Part shown: piece by piece, positions 50,380-62,670 of the stretch
Numbering within the stretch: the stretch's first letter is position 1
How the letters are laid out: every line of letters begins with the position of its first letter
From: Chrysomallon squamiferum
Lineage: Eukaryota > Mollusca > Gastropoda > Neomphalida > Peltospiridae
Length of the DNA: 64,000 bases
Reading direction: 5' to 3'
Assembly: GCA_012295275.1 (NCBI GenBank)
Contig: CM022672.1
Location: 30,107,059 to 30,171,058, forward strand
Made by a program: the position numbers and the translations under genes
Notes under the pieces: generated by a model
What the model was told of the DNA's origin: nothing
Database searches by the model: none
Seen by the model: only the letters and a program-made list of their open reading frames with translations

Positions 50380-52490
50380 GTCTGCTAAACAAAAAAAAAA
50401 GACAAAATCTAAAACAAATGAAAAAATTATCAATTCAAATGACGAGTTGTGTGAAACTTCTGAAAATATAGTATGTGAAATGGCATCTTCACCAGAAAAA
50501 AATATCTTTGAGACAGTGAATTCCAGAAGTGAAAAAACTAAAAATACATCAGCTGACAAGATGTGCAAACCTTCTTCTTCAGTAAATGACAACCATGAAG
50601 AGACATCAACAACAGAAAACATTATCTTAGGTGATGTGAATTGTGGAAGTGATCCAGTGGATGGAAACGAGTCTTCTAAAAGTAAAAAAAAGAAAAAGCA
50701 TAAAACAATGGAAGAAACAGATGAACAAGAGCTGAAACTACCAACAGACAAATTTCCATTAGAGACAGTGAATTCAGTAAATGAAACAGAAAATGAAAAT
50801 AAACGAAAGAAAAGAAAAAAAAAGAAAAAATCTAGATCAGAAGAAGAATTCATTTCAGTAAATCACAAACTTGTGACATCATCAACAGATGATATTATCT
50901 TAGATGAAGTGAATTCTGCAAATGAAATGGAAAATGGAAAACACAGAAAAAGGAAAAAAAGGAAAAGATCTAGAACAGTAGAAGAATCTATTGATTCAGA
51001 TGAAGAGACATGCATACCTTTCACTTCAGTAAAAATCAAACATGAAGTGACATCATTAACAGAAAACATCGTAGATCGGACCAACTCAGAAAATGAAAAG
51101 AAAAATATGGAAAGAAAAAAAGAGAAAATATCTAGAAATGAAGAAGAATTCATTGGTTACAAAACTTTCACTCCACAAAATGACAATCATGAAGTCACAT
51201 CATTGACAGAAAACATCTTAGATGAAGTGAATACTGGAAGTGATCTAGACAATGAAAAGAAGTCTTCTAAAAGGAAAAAACACAAAAAATCTAAAATAAG
51301 CAAACAATTTATTATTTCAGCTGAAGAGATGTGCAAACCTTCTTCAGTAAACAACAATCATGAAGAGACATCAACAACAGAAAACATTATCTTAGATGAT
51401 GTGAATTGTATAAGTGATCCAGAGGATGGAAACAAGTCTGCTAAACAAAAAAAAAAGACAAAATCTAAAACAAATGAAAAAATTATCAATTCAAATGACG
51501 AGTTGTGTGAAACTTCTGAAAATATAGTATGTGAAATGGCATCTTCACCAGAAAAAAATATCTTTGAGACAGTGAATTCCAGAAGTGAAAAAACTAAAAA
51601 TACATCAGCTGACAAGATGTGCAAACCTTCTTCTTCAGTAAATGACAACCATGAAGAGACATCAACAACAGAAAACATTATCTTAGGTGATGTGAATTGT
51701 GGAAGTGATCCAGTGGATGGAAACGAGTCTTCTAAAAGTAAAAAAAAGAAAAAGCATAAAACAATGGAAGAAACAGATGAACAAGAGCTGAAACTACCAA
51801 CAGACAAATTTCCATTAGAGACAGTGAATTCAGTAAATGAAACAGAAAATGAAAATAAACGTAAGAAAAGAAAAAAAAAGAAAAAATCTAGATCAGAAGA
51901 AGAATTCATTTCAGTAAATCACAAACTTGTGACATCATCAACAGATGATATTATCTTAGATGAAGTGAATTCTGCAAATGAAATGGAAAATGGAAAACAC
52001 AGAAAAAGGAAAAAAAGGAAAAGATCTAGAACAGTAGAAGAATCTATTGATTCAGATGAAGAGACATGCATACCTTTCACTTCAGTAAAAATCAAACATG
52101 AAGTGACATCATTAACAGAAAACATCGTAGATCGGACCAACTCAGAAAATGAAAAGAAAAATATGGAAAGAAAAAAAGAGAAAATATCTAGAAATGAAGA
52201 AGAATTCATTGGTTACAAAACTTTCACTCCACAAAATGACAATCATGAAGTCACATCATTGACAGAAAACATCTTAGATGAAGTGAATACTGGAAGTGAT
52301 CTAGACAATGAAAAGAAGTCTTCTAAAAGGAAAAAACACAAAAAATCTAAAATAAGCAAACAATTTATTATTTCAGCTGAAGAGATGTGCAAACCTTCTT
52401 CAGTAAACAACAATCATGAAGAGACATCAACAACAGAAAACATTATCTTAGATGATGTGAATTCTGTAAGTGATCCAGAGGATGGAAACA
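50378..52490 (+). repeat. 1056-bp in-frame tandem duplication inside the TTF1 exon
   Basis: Copy 1 (50378-51433) and copy 2 (51434 to about 52460-52490) are offset by exactly 1056 bp, or 352 codons. By eye I find a single internal mismatch (CGA at about 50795 against CGT in copy 2, both Arg). Differences build up only at the far end (GAATTGTATAAG against GAATTCTGTAAG). Translations of the two copies are identical through about 340 residues. Each copy itself holds older, diverged units of about 45-60 aa. Confidence 0.95.
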
Positions 52491-54743
52491 AATATTCTAA
52501 AAGGAAAAAAAAGAAAAAGCATAAAACAGTGGAAGAAACAGACAAACAAGCGCTGAAACCACCAACAGATAAATTTCCATTAGACACAATGAATTCAGAG
52601 GATGGAAAAAAGTCTTCTAAAAGGAAAAAAAAGAAAAAGTCTAAAACAAAAGAATTCATTGATTCCTCTTCATTAAACGAACACCATGAAGCAACATCAT
52701 TGACGGAAGGTGCTCCAGCAGATGTTAATGTAGTTGATGCGAATAAGAATGTGTTGGTGAAGAAACCGATTATTCCACTGTGGGTGCCAGATGAGGTATC
52801 GGAGATTATTCATGGCACTAACACACTAAACGAAACTTTAAAGAGAAATTCTCGTTATCTACTACAAAATTTTGGTTAGTTTTTTAATTCTACCAGTATT
52901 TTCCCAGTCCTGCCTGTGTGTTAGATTTATGTCTTTTCACAGCTTCTGTGCGTGTGTGTGCGTGTGTGATCCATTCTTGCTGACCCTAAGAGAGTGGTGT
53001 ATCACAAGCCTGTTTGTATGGTTCCTGCTGAATGGTCCTTAATCAATTGGTACAAAAAATTATTAGTATTAAGTGCTGCTGTGAGAATTGGTTCATGTTC
53101 ATGTTCATGTAATTAAAAATTCCTTTTTACTGTTATCAGTTCTTCAACAGTTGTTTTATGTCTGTATCGTTAAAATAAAAATGAATATATCTATATATAT
53201 ATCAGAAAATATGTATTAACAGGAAATATGCATAATGCCTCAGTATTTCATAAAATGTGTGTAATATCTGATTCACTCAGTAAACTAGCTGAAAAGAAAA
53301 CCATTTAAACATTTCCAGGCATACGGGTTAGAAAAGGATTATGGACACCGGAAGAAGATCGAATTTTGAAGAAGAATTACAAAAGAGCTTTGAAGGTTTG
53401 CATTACTGTTTGTGTGTTGTGTATGTGCTTTATAAGTAAATTTATCTGGATTCAGCAATTCAGGAAATTAACACAACTATTGAACGTTGACTACTCCAGC
53501 CATAAACATGACATCAAATTGTCACAAGTAGTTAATCTCTCTCTTTATAAATTGTGTTATTTTAATTGTTTATCTTGTTGTCTTTAACCCAATAGCCAAT
53601 ACCTTGTTCATGCTGGGCTGTCATTATTCATTCATTCTTGTGTTGATTCATTTATGTAGCTAGTGTTTCTGAGCTCGTATTCAGCAACACTAAATATGTT
53701 GGCAACATGTTAAAATTTAATACTGTCAGTAAATGCCTTTCGGCAGGCTTTCCCAATCCTGAGAAAGCACCCACACAGGAGAAATCAGCTCAGTTAAGAT
53801 CTGTCAAAAAATTCATTACTCTTTTTCTTATTAATGCCTTTTAAAAAACAGCATCAGAAACCAGAAACAAAGTTGTTAGCAATAGTTAAATTCTTTCCAC
53901 AGTTCTTTGTGTGTGTGTGTGTTGTTGTTGTTGTTTTGTGGGTTTTTTAATGTTTTGTTTTTGGCGGTAAGACTTGTTCGTGTGTATTTGGTTTTGATAA
54001 ATGTGGCACGAAATGTGTATATGTGTATACAAGTTTGTCTTGTATGTGTGTTTGTGTACATACACATACTTACATATAAAATGTTGGCTGGTATAAAAAG
54101 TAACAACAAGAAATATTTTATTACATAATTTGGATTTTTGTTTTTAAATCTAGTCCTGAGAACTAATTACAAATGTATTTATTTTTTCTTTATGGAATAC
54201 ATTTTCGACATTGCAAAATTAAAAATTGATTGGTTTCTTTTTATTCGTTGTCCAGGATATATGTAAAGATGATCGCAAGTATATTTTATGCATAACAAGG
54301 GAATCACCCTTTGAGTTACAAAGGCGAATTAGGGATATTATGTGGGAAACACGTTTCTACAGCAAACTTGGTAAGCTTATTTTATTCTTCAGTTTTCACG
54401 TTTCTGCTGATTCTTTGTTTTATTACTTCTGTTTTTTCATTCCTCTTATTTCTTGTTTTTCTTCCACCTTTTTCTTTCATCTTACTTCAGTGTTTTTTTC
54501 TTTCTTATTGTCTTTCTTATTTCATATTCACCTGTCTCTTTATTTCTTCATATTCTTCATTCCTTGTTTTCTTTTATTACTTCTCCTGTTGTCTTATTAT
54601 TCACTTTTCTAGTATCTTATTACTTTCCATTCATCTTGTTTTTATTTGTTAGTCTTGTTTCTTTTTATTCCTTGCTCTCTTTTTTATTGTTTTCTTTTAT
54701 TTTTGTTTTTATATTTTGTTTCTCTGTTCATTTTTCAACACAG

Positions 54744-54792
<49 letters not shown>

Positions 54793-57700
54793 CAGAGAGA
54801 GAAGATATTTTATGTTCTTGTTATTTATTTTTCTCATTTTCACGTATTTACCAGAGATATCGTTTGCACATTCCACTTTCATCTTTATTGTTTCATTTTT
54901 CTTACTTTTTATTTCAGCTCTTACATGAGATACATTTCAACATTTCTACTCATTATTTGACTTCAGTTGTTTTATTTTTAATTTTTTATTATTATTATTT
55001 ATTTTATTTTTATGTTGTTTTTATTTATTATTTTTTTTTTTAACTGTAATACTTTCTTTTTTAATATAATAATTTATTTATGCTCTAGTGTTTAAGTTAT
55101 GAATTAGCATTAGTGTTTCAAATACATATTCAAAATGGGTATAGTATACACTAACTTTAAGTTATCTGTTTAAATTTATTAATTTCCTTTTTTTTTATTA
55201 ATATTTATTTTGTTTGCTGATATAAGAAATATAATAGTATACAAATGTTTTCTGACAACAGAGTATCATTGAGTTTTTTATTTTCAAATATTTACCACCA
55301 TATCAAACAACATCCCTGATTTATTTTTTAACAAGAATTATAAATTTCACAGGTACCATTTTGAATAACAAGAATTATATTTCAGTTTAAATTTTGATAT
55401 CCATCACAAATTCTTTCTTCTGTAGTCTGAGCCACTGATGATGTCATATCCATATCCAAAGGATAACCAATGTTAAACGTTTTTTAAGTTAGATTTTTTA
55501 ATTTTAATTTTAAATTTTTTTCTTTTTTTTTTCCTTTATATATTATTTTATTATTATCATTGTTGAAATTTTTTTATAAATAAATAAATCTTCAGACTGC
55601 ATATGTTAGTCAGTCTGAGCCACTGATGATGTCATATCCATATCCAAAGGATAACCAATGTTAAACGTTTTTTAAGTTAGATTTTTTAATTTTAATTTTA
55701 AATTTTTTTCTCTTTTTTTTTCCTTTATATATTATTTTATTATTATTATTGTTGAAGTTTTGGATTTTTTTTTTTTTTTTTTTTTTTAAATAAATCTTCA
55801 TTGTTTTAGACTATATTATTTTATTATTATTATTGTTAAACGTTTTTTTTTGATTTTTTAATTTTAATTTTAAATTTTTTTTTTTTTTTTTTTTTCCTTT
55901 TATAGTTTTTTATTTTTTTTTTTTTCTTTTTGTTATAAATAAATAAATCTTCATTGTTTTAGACTGCATATGTTATTTTCAATAAAATATTTATTATCAT
56001 TACATTGTTTTAAATATTTACCACTATTTTTGGGGAAATAAAACTTTTACGATAATACATTGTATTTATATTTGAACTCTGCAAGAATTGTCATACAGAG
56101 AAAATTTCAGTAACTGGATTTTACTGTATAATATTACATATTAGTGAAAATAGTAGTTTGTTCTGACTTACTAGTTTGACAGGTTTTTATTTTTAACAAG
56201 AAACCTTAGGACTATGAATACATCATGATATTTTGTAAACTTAAGATTAAATCTTTCTTCTTCAGCATCATTTCTTTTTAAGTTGACACAAGTAAATTAA
56301 GATTAATTCAACAGGTTTAAAACATTTCAACATATAATTTTCCAAGATATCATAAAAATATTTTGGTTAACAATTATTTCTTCTTCTTTTTTTCTGTTTT
56401 TAAATTTATTTATTTATTTTTTAGTCACTAGTTATAAACGATCAGTGTTGTAAATATGATTGGGTAAGAGCGACATTACTGAGCATGTTTTATTATTGCT
56501 ACAAAGAGAGTGTTTACCAAAGATAGAGGAAAACATTATTTTATCTCCTTCCTACAAGAAAATAAAATAATTAAATAAAAATAAATAAAATTAAGTAGAT
56601 GAAAAACACAAATCAAGCTCGCTAATTATTTATAGTTCAGAAAGTGTTACTGCAAAAAAATAAAAATAAAAAACAAACAAAAAAACAACAACATAATAAT
56701 AATAAAAGGAAACCCCATTCCTCTTTATATGAAGTGTTAGTTTTGTATATTTCAAACAAAAATTTACACAATGTTTTAACATAGTTATTTGTGTTTTATG
56801 AACAGAAATTATTAGAAGCAAACGAGATCCATTTGAATCATATTAGTTTTTGATTATTTATTTATAACATTGCAGATATGTGTCAATAGAAACAAAAAAA
56901 ATATATTGGAAATACGCCAAATTATTGTAGGTGCGCAAAGCATTAAAGACAGACAAATTTTTAAAACATTTACTACATGCCATATTTGTTTCTTGTGTTA
57001 CAGGTAAGAACTTGAACAGAACACCAAATTCATGCCTAAGAAGAGCCAAACATATTTTTCAGCAATACAAAGTCAGTGGAAGGTGAATATTGTTTTATAC
57101 TAGCTAAAGAGTGCTTCAGTATTAGATAATTCAGGTAGAGCTATTTTAATAATGTACCGTTAATGGGTGTAGTGTGTGTGTGTCTCTCAGTTTCACACAC
57201 ACACACACTGATGTATATGGAGACACAAAAACATAAACACATGGACACAAACACAGTTACACATACGTACATACAGATATACACGTGCACATGCATAATG
57301 TATATGCATACCTTTTACACAGAGACACAGTTACACAGTTACATACATACAGATATACACGTGCACATGCATAATGTGTATGCATACCTTTTACACAGAG
57401 ACATACACAGATAGATACACACACACACACTGACACACAGACAGTTATGGACATAAAATGTTGCAGGTTTACAGAGGAGGAGAAGCAGGAATTGGAGAGA
57501 CTTGTAGACGAGTATGGACACCAGTGGCGCAAAATAGGAAGAATGATGGGAAGGTCTGCTGATTCTGTGTCTACCTTCTACTACCAGATAAGAAGCAAAG
57601 GAGGTGAGACTTCTATTATAGTGTTTCCCCCAGACTGAAAAAGGGGCAGGATGCAGGTAGAAAAAGTGACTTCTTCTTTTTGTTTTTTTCATATTACCTG

Positions 57701-59199
57701 TCTTCAAAATAGCACTGTTGATAAGGTGTCCTAATCAAACTTTCATAATTATTTGCTTGACAGACCAGTGCCTGCAGATGACAGTAATTATAGACTCATT
57801 AATTAGAATGTTTGCGGAATTTTTTATTTTTATTTTTATTTTTTGGTGATGCAATATACTATGGTTGGCACTGAAATTAAACCAGATATTTATTTATTTA
57901 TTTATTTATTTGTTTGTTTGTTAATAAAGGTAAAGGAAGATTCTCAGATCTAGAGAGACAACAACTGTGTGAGGCTGTAGAAGATGTAATGAAAAAGTAC
58001 AATATTCCTAGTGACCAGTACCAACATCTTCCCTGGGCAGAGATAGCCAGCAAAGTGCCCACTCGGACAGTGCGTCAGTGCAAGAAACACTGGTTTGTCC
58101 ACTACCTGGTCAGTGAATCGGCACTGGCCATTTGTTTTGTCTTCTGCCTCTCGTAAAAGAGAAATGTTTTGAAATTAGTTTTTTGTTTCAGAGTCCTGTT
58201 ATAATAGAAATATGACACTGATCATTAAGACATTATGGTAATGATGTTGGAAAACCAATTTCATTGAAATATTTAATGATTAGGCCATCGTGGAGTATTT
58301 GTGTGTGGATGTGTTTCTTTCTTATATCTTTTTTTTTCTCCAGTGTTAACTTAAGGCAGCAGATCGTCATGTTGTTTCTATTATAAAACAGATTACATAT
58401 AAAAAAGAAAACATTTCAACTAATGACAAACTACTTTTCCAAATATTGTTTTAATCCAGGCTCAGATTTTTTTATAAATATAAACAAATACATCAGATCA
58501 GCATTTAACACAACAAATTAAGATAGTTTGTAAAAGTGATAGATCCTTGTATTCACTTCATTTTGTTTTATTTTCTTGCAGGCTTTTTCGTATTCATGAT
58601 GACGATAAAAAACGTAAACGAGTATTTGACAAGACAGAAAACAAAAGATTGTTCATTAAACTGTGAGTAATATACTTCTGGCAGTAGTTCACTTCTCATT
58701 CATAGGACTCTGGTTCACTGCTCTTAATGGAGTCTGAGTGAACATTCCTTTGATTTAGTAACTAATTATATCTCGAACAAAAATTGTTTCTAACAAAATA
58801 GCTAAATATATTATTTTAAATCTTTAAAATTGTTTGTTATCATAGATAATTAATATTTTGATAAAAAAAAAAATATTAAAACTCAAGTTTTAACAATTTA
58901 TGAATCACCAGTTACTGTATCTTTCTTTCTTATGTAAATGTCAATTTCAGGATCAAAATACAAAAATTCCTATAAATATAAAAAAAATGATGTATTTCCC
59001 TGTGTTTTTTTTTTTCATCTGTGGTGGTTTTTGTTTCAGAATAAATGAAGTTGAAGCAGCTCATGAGTTTGACATTGACTGGTCTGAGATTGCCAAGAAA
59101 TTTGGCAAGTAAGTTTAGTGGTGAAGTCTCACCACTTCACAATAGACAGATACTGAGTTCGTATCCCTGCACATGCTTCTGAGTCAGAACTCGTTTACA

Positions 59200-59247
<48 letters not shown>

Positions 59248-60428
59248 CGAGAGCGAATGCGCGCTATGGCTATTTATTTCATATATCATGCAGTCCTGAA
59301 TAAAAACATTATATTAAAATTCAAAAGTGGCTTTACATTTTGTAATTAAATAGAGTTAGTTGATTTTATTCATTAAAATTAGACAATGAAAATTTTTTAT
59401 TTTGTAAACATTGAGATTCATTCTTTTTTATCAATTATTATCATTTAAATTAGTTTAAATCAATATTTTTTAATTACAATTCAAATTGAGTCTTTATTTT
59501 ATTTTTATTTAAATTACAGTTTAAATGAAGATCTTTAAAATTTCAGTTTAAATCAGGTTTTTTTTATGACAGTTTAATTAGATATTTTTAAACTACAGTT
59601 TAAATGACTAGTTACAAAAGCTGATAATTATGTCTACTAATATCTGTTAAATTTTATTTACAGCAAGGCAACACCAAAGTATTTACAGTCTTACTGGGGT
59701 AGATTGACGAGACATTTTGTTCCTGATTGTAACACAATGACTTTTGATGGTATGATTTTAATTTTTTCATTTATTATGATTATTTATTTATTTATCACTT
59801 CTTTTGATGACCTTTTATGTTTTTTGTTTTTTATTTTTGTCTTTTTTTTCTTCTTTCTTTTCTTCAGTGAACACTTACGGTCACCATCATCATCATCACC
59901 ATTTTTATTATTATTATTATTATTTATTATTATTTTTGCTATTTATTGTTACTATTATTAATTATTATTATTATTATTATTATTATTATTTTTACTATTT
60001 ATTATTACTATTACTAATATTATTTTAGAGTCTTATTTTTGTTATTTTTTTATAGTTACTCTAGTTTTTAAAATGTTAATACTTTTTATTATTATTTACA
60101 TTTTTATTAACTATCTTTGTATTAATATGTAAATTGCAGAGTTCAGATGTGATACTGTTCACAACATAAAAGTTTTTATTCTAAATACATAGTTACATAT
60201 TCAATTTTATTATTATATTTTGCTTTGTGATCCTGTTACGGTACATTTTTTTGTTATTTAGACATATAATGCCTGAGATCTTTGCATATTCATCAATTTA
60301 TTACTCTATTTTGTCCATTATTAATCATTTTATTATTATCATAAATCTTTCTATTATTATTATTATTCTATATTTCAGAAATTCGAAAATATCTCTACAA
60401 AAAATATTCCTGCCTTCCAATAAAATAA
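50480..60428 (+). CDS. TTF1: Transcription termination factor 1 (RNA polymerase I, Myb-like)
   Basis: Ten coding exons: 50480-52874, 53319-53395, 54256-54370, 57004-57082, 57467-57603, 57930-58092, 58582-58662, 59040-59108, 59664-59749, 60379-60428 (TAA). They give 1083 codons from the first in-frame ATG. TTF1 binds rDNA terminators in the nucleolus, stops Pol I and recruits chromatin remodellers. Residues 1-799 are Lys/Glu/Ser/Asn-rich repeats with (K/R)-rich clusters, as in the N-terminus of mammalian TTF1. The C-terminal 280 residues hold Myb/SANT-like modules: KGLWTPEEDRILKKNYKRAL (about 804-823), RFTEEEKQELERLVDEYGHQ (889-908), and KGRFSDLERQQLCEAVEDVM. WAEIASKVPTRTVRQCKKHW and the IDWSEIAKKFG segment also match the family order. 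The start is uncertain because the preceding unit is broken. The N-terminal exon contains a large tandem duplication. Confidence 0.94.
54371..57003 (+). repeat. TTF1 intron 3 with a tandem 190-bp unit and (CA)n
   Basis: (CA)n lies at 54743-54788. Two near-identical units of about 187 bp start near 55427 and 55614 (GTCTGAGCCACTGATGATGT). A truncated third (from about 55828) starts in the GTTAAACGTTTTTT part. They carry long T runs and end ATAAATAAATCTTCA. The rest of the intron is T-rich unique sequence with no other gene seen. Confidence 0.85.
59202..59246. repeat. (GT)n/(GA)n microsatellite in a TTF1 intron
   Basis: A (GT)n run of about 20 units passes into a short GAGAGAGCGAGAGCG tail. Confidence 0.93.
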
Positions 60429-62224
60429 TTTTGTATGTATATATACATATAATACATATAAATAAATGCCATACTAAATGGATGGATGGAATCACAGATC
60501 ACACACATATATCACATGTGAGATTTGAATCAAAGACCTGGCATTATTTGAAAATATTTTAGGTTCTGTCTTTGTCTTGAAACATCACTTATGACAGAGA
60601 TTTTTCTCACTATGCCATGCTGTGGAAGTGATTTTGAAAATGACAGTTTGTCAGTTACTCAAATGTGACTGGATGAAGAATCAGATACAAATCTCCATGT
60701 TTTCATTAAGATTTTCTGACTGTTAAAAATTACAAATGTATGTACAAAATATGATGAAGCAGTTAAGAAAGTATTCTCTCATAGAAATGCATATGAGTTC
60801 ATGCATGTGTGTATGTGTATATATTTCAGTATGAAAAACTGGTATGTGAAGATGTTCTTGTTCCAGAATGTATAAGGTTTTATGTAAGAAAGGTGAAGCT
60901 GTGCATAATAATATTCATCTTTACTGTATTAAGTTTGAAAAAAGCAAATTTTAATATTTCTTCATGAGACGGAATGGGTTTCGTACATGTATATCTATGT
61001 GTAATAAAATATATGGACATCATAACAGTGTATCATGTGTATCTGTTTCTTTGATTTGTACCAAAATAGAAATTAAAAGATAAAATTAAAGGATTATATT
61101 ATTAATAAGAACCATACAGTTTTAGATTATTATACCCACATGCATACCATGTAAATTCTGCATGTCACACTTTAAAAAAAAATTTAACCTTGAGTACACA
61201 AGAAAATAACAAAGCATGTTATGTTGCTAATCATCAGTAGAAACCAAACTGTATAGAGGATGTTTTAATCATACTGTTTTTATTAACATCATTTACAGCA
61301 TACTTAGCTTCAACAACATATACTATATTTTTGAATAATTGTATAGAAATATATCTTTTTTTTCTTTTTTTATTTTCTGCTATAACTTTGACATAAATTT
61401 TTAGTTTGTTTTATTAATTTTAATTTCCATCAAAATGTCAAAAGGCAAGCCTGATTTTAAAATTGTATTATTATTTTCAATTTATTCAGTTTTTTCCAAG
61501 CATGTATATATATGTTTGTGTCTGTGCGTATGTGAAAAATTGTAATAAAAATTGTATAGGGACATTCCGTGTCATATCACCCAGTGGTTTAAACTTGGCC
61601 ATCTCAGGTGTTTTAAGATCTAGACCAGCAATCAAACAACAAAGTAATAACTTTAATAATATACTTAGATAATCAGCAAGAAATTCAATGAAGTAGAAAT
61701 AGTTCCATCCCATAAAGCTATATTTCTGGTCTAGTACTAATTATACTAACACTCCCTCTACATTACAATTATATCTCCTACTACCTATTGCCGCTACTAC
61801 TACTACTACTACTACATCTATGAGACTACTTCCACGATTTCTACTACTACTTGTAGCATTAATATTGCTTTAATTATCGTTATAGATTATTATTATCATT
61901 GTTATTGTTATCATCATCATCATCATTATTATTATTATTACTAGCAGTATTAGTAATAATACTAGTACTACTACTAAAATACAAATACTTCTACGGGTAT
62001 TACAACACTGATACTTTTACAACAACCTTTACTATTATTACTTCAACTACTATTACATCTAATATAAGAATAGTGGTACATTTACTAGTACTGTGACCGC
62101 TATATTTTAAAATAATACAGTAATTATGCCGGAGATAAAACTAGTCTGGAGATCAGTTCAGTTCAGTTCAGTTCACTGTGCTGTTTCATGACACTGATGG
62201 CTGTGCTGAACGTATGAAAACAAG
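60429..62224. other. TTF1 3' flank; no further gene recognised
   Basis: An AATAAA overlaps the TTF1 stop (60418-60423), and another candidate polyadenylation signal lies at 61003-61008. (ACT)n at 61796-61813, (ATC)n/(ATT)n at 61908-61940 and a TTCAG run at 62154-62175 are simple repeats. A less AT-rich stretch at 61555-61670 is open on both strands; I do not recognise it. Confidence 0.55.
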
Positions 62225-62566
62225 AACAATTTGATAACCTGTGCCATCATGAAGAGCACTTTGAGTTGGAAGGTGAATGGAACATTTTTGTGGCAAGCCA
62301 TGGCAAAAGTGCCTGTGATGGAACTGGAGGGGATGGTGACGAGGTTGCTGATAAAGGCAAGTTTACAGCGTCCCTACACTGACCCAGTCCTGAACAGTGA
62401 GGCTATGATGGACTACTGCATCAAATGTATTCCAGGTATCACACCAGAACACAGCAAAGCATGAGTTGGAACTACAAGGGAGGTTTCAAGTGGCCAAAAC
62501 GGTTAAGGGAACAGCAATTTCTCCGGTTAGTTCCAGTGTCTAAGTCAAAGATGCATGCCTACAAAC
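62225..62566 (+). pseudogene. Frameshifted fragment of a transposon-type protein
   Basis: Two plus-strand frames together give a protein-like series: NIFVASHGKSACDGTGG, then after a frameshift RLLIKASLQRPYTDP. The SHGKxxCDGxGG...KASLQRPY phrasing recurs, as I recall, in mobile-element proteins of many invertebrate genomes, but I cannot name the superfamily with confidence. It lacks a start, and further stops follow. It ends near the repeat at 62567. Confidence 0.5.
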
Positions 62567-62670
62567 TGAGCCTAATAATATAGTAAAAACAATTGAAATG
62601 TTAAAACATAAAAATTTAGATAATAGCATTAGTCGGTACAAATAATAATACTGTAAAAACAATTAAACCG
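62567..62670 (+). repeat. Copy of the FBXL6 intron-4 repeat unit beside the retroelement
   Basis: About 100 bp containing AGTAAAAACAATTGAAATGT, TAAAAATTTAGATAATAGCAT and TAATACTGTAAAAACAATTAAA closely resembles the unit at 44881-45080, in the same strand orientation and with a similar repeat period. It joins gag-like sequence at about 62670. Confidence 0.65.

Noticed and set aside
50371-52659. Minus-strand Phe/Ser-rich frames of 80-183 codons
   Set aside because: They are antisense shadows of the Lys/Glu-rich TTF1 exon; the duplicated ones follow from the 1056-bp duplication.
54226-55043. Phe/Leu/Ser-rich frames up to 196 codons that look like membrane proteins
   Set aside because: They run through T-rich TTF1 intron sequence and (CA)n. 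Only 54256-54370 is coding, as TTF1 exon 4.
61486-61713. 75-codon minus-strand frame with a plausible amino-acid mix
   Set aside because: The opposite strand is also open, there is no splice or family signal, and it may be a dispersed repeat.
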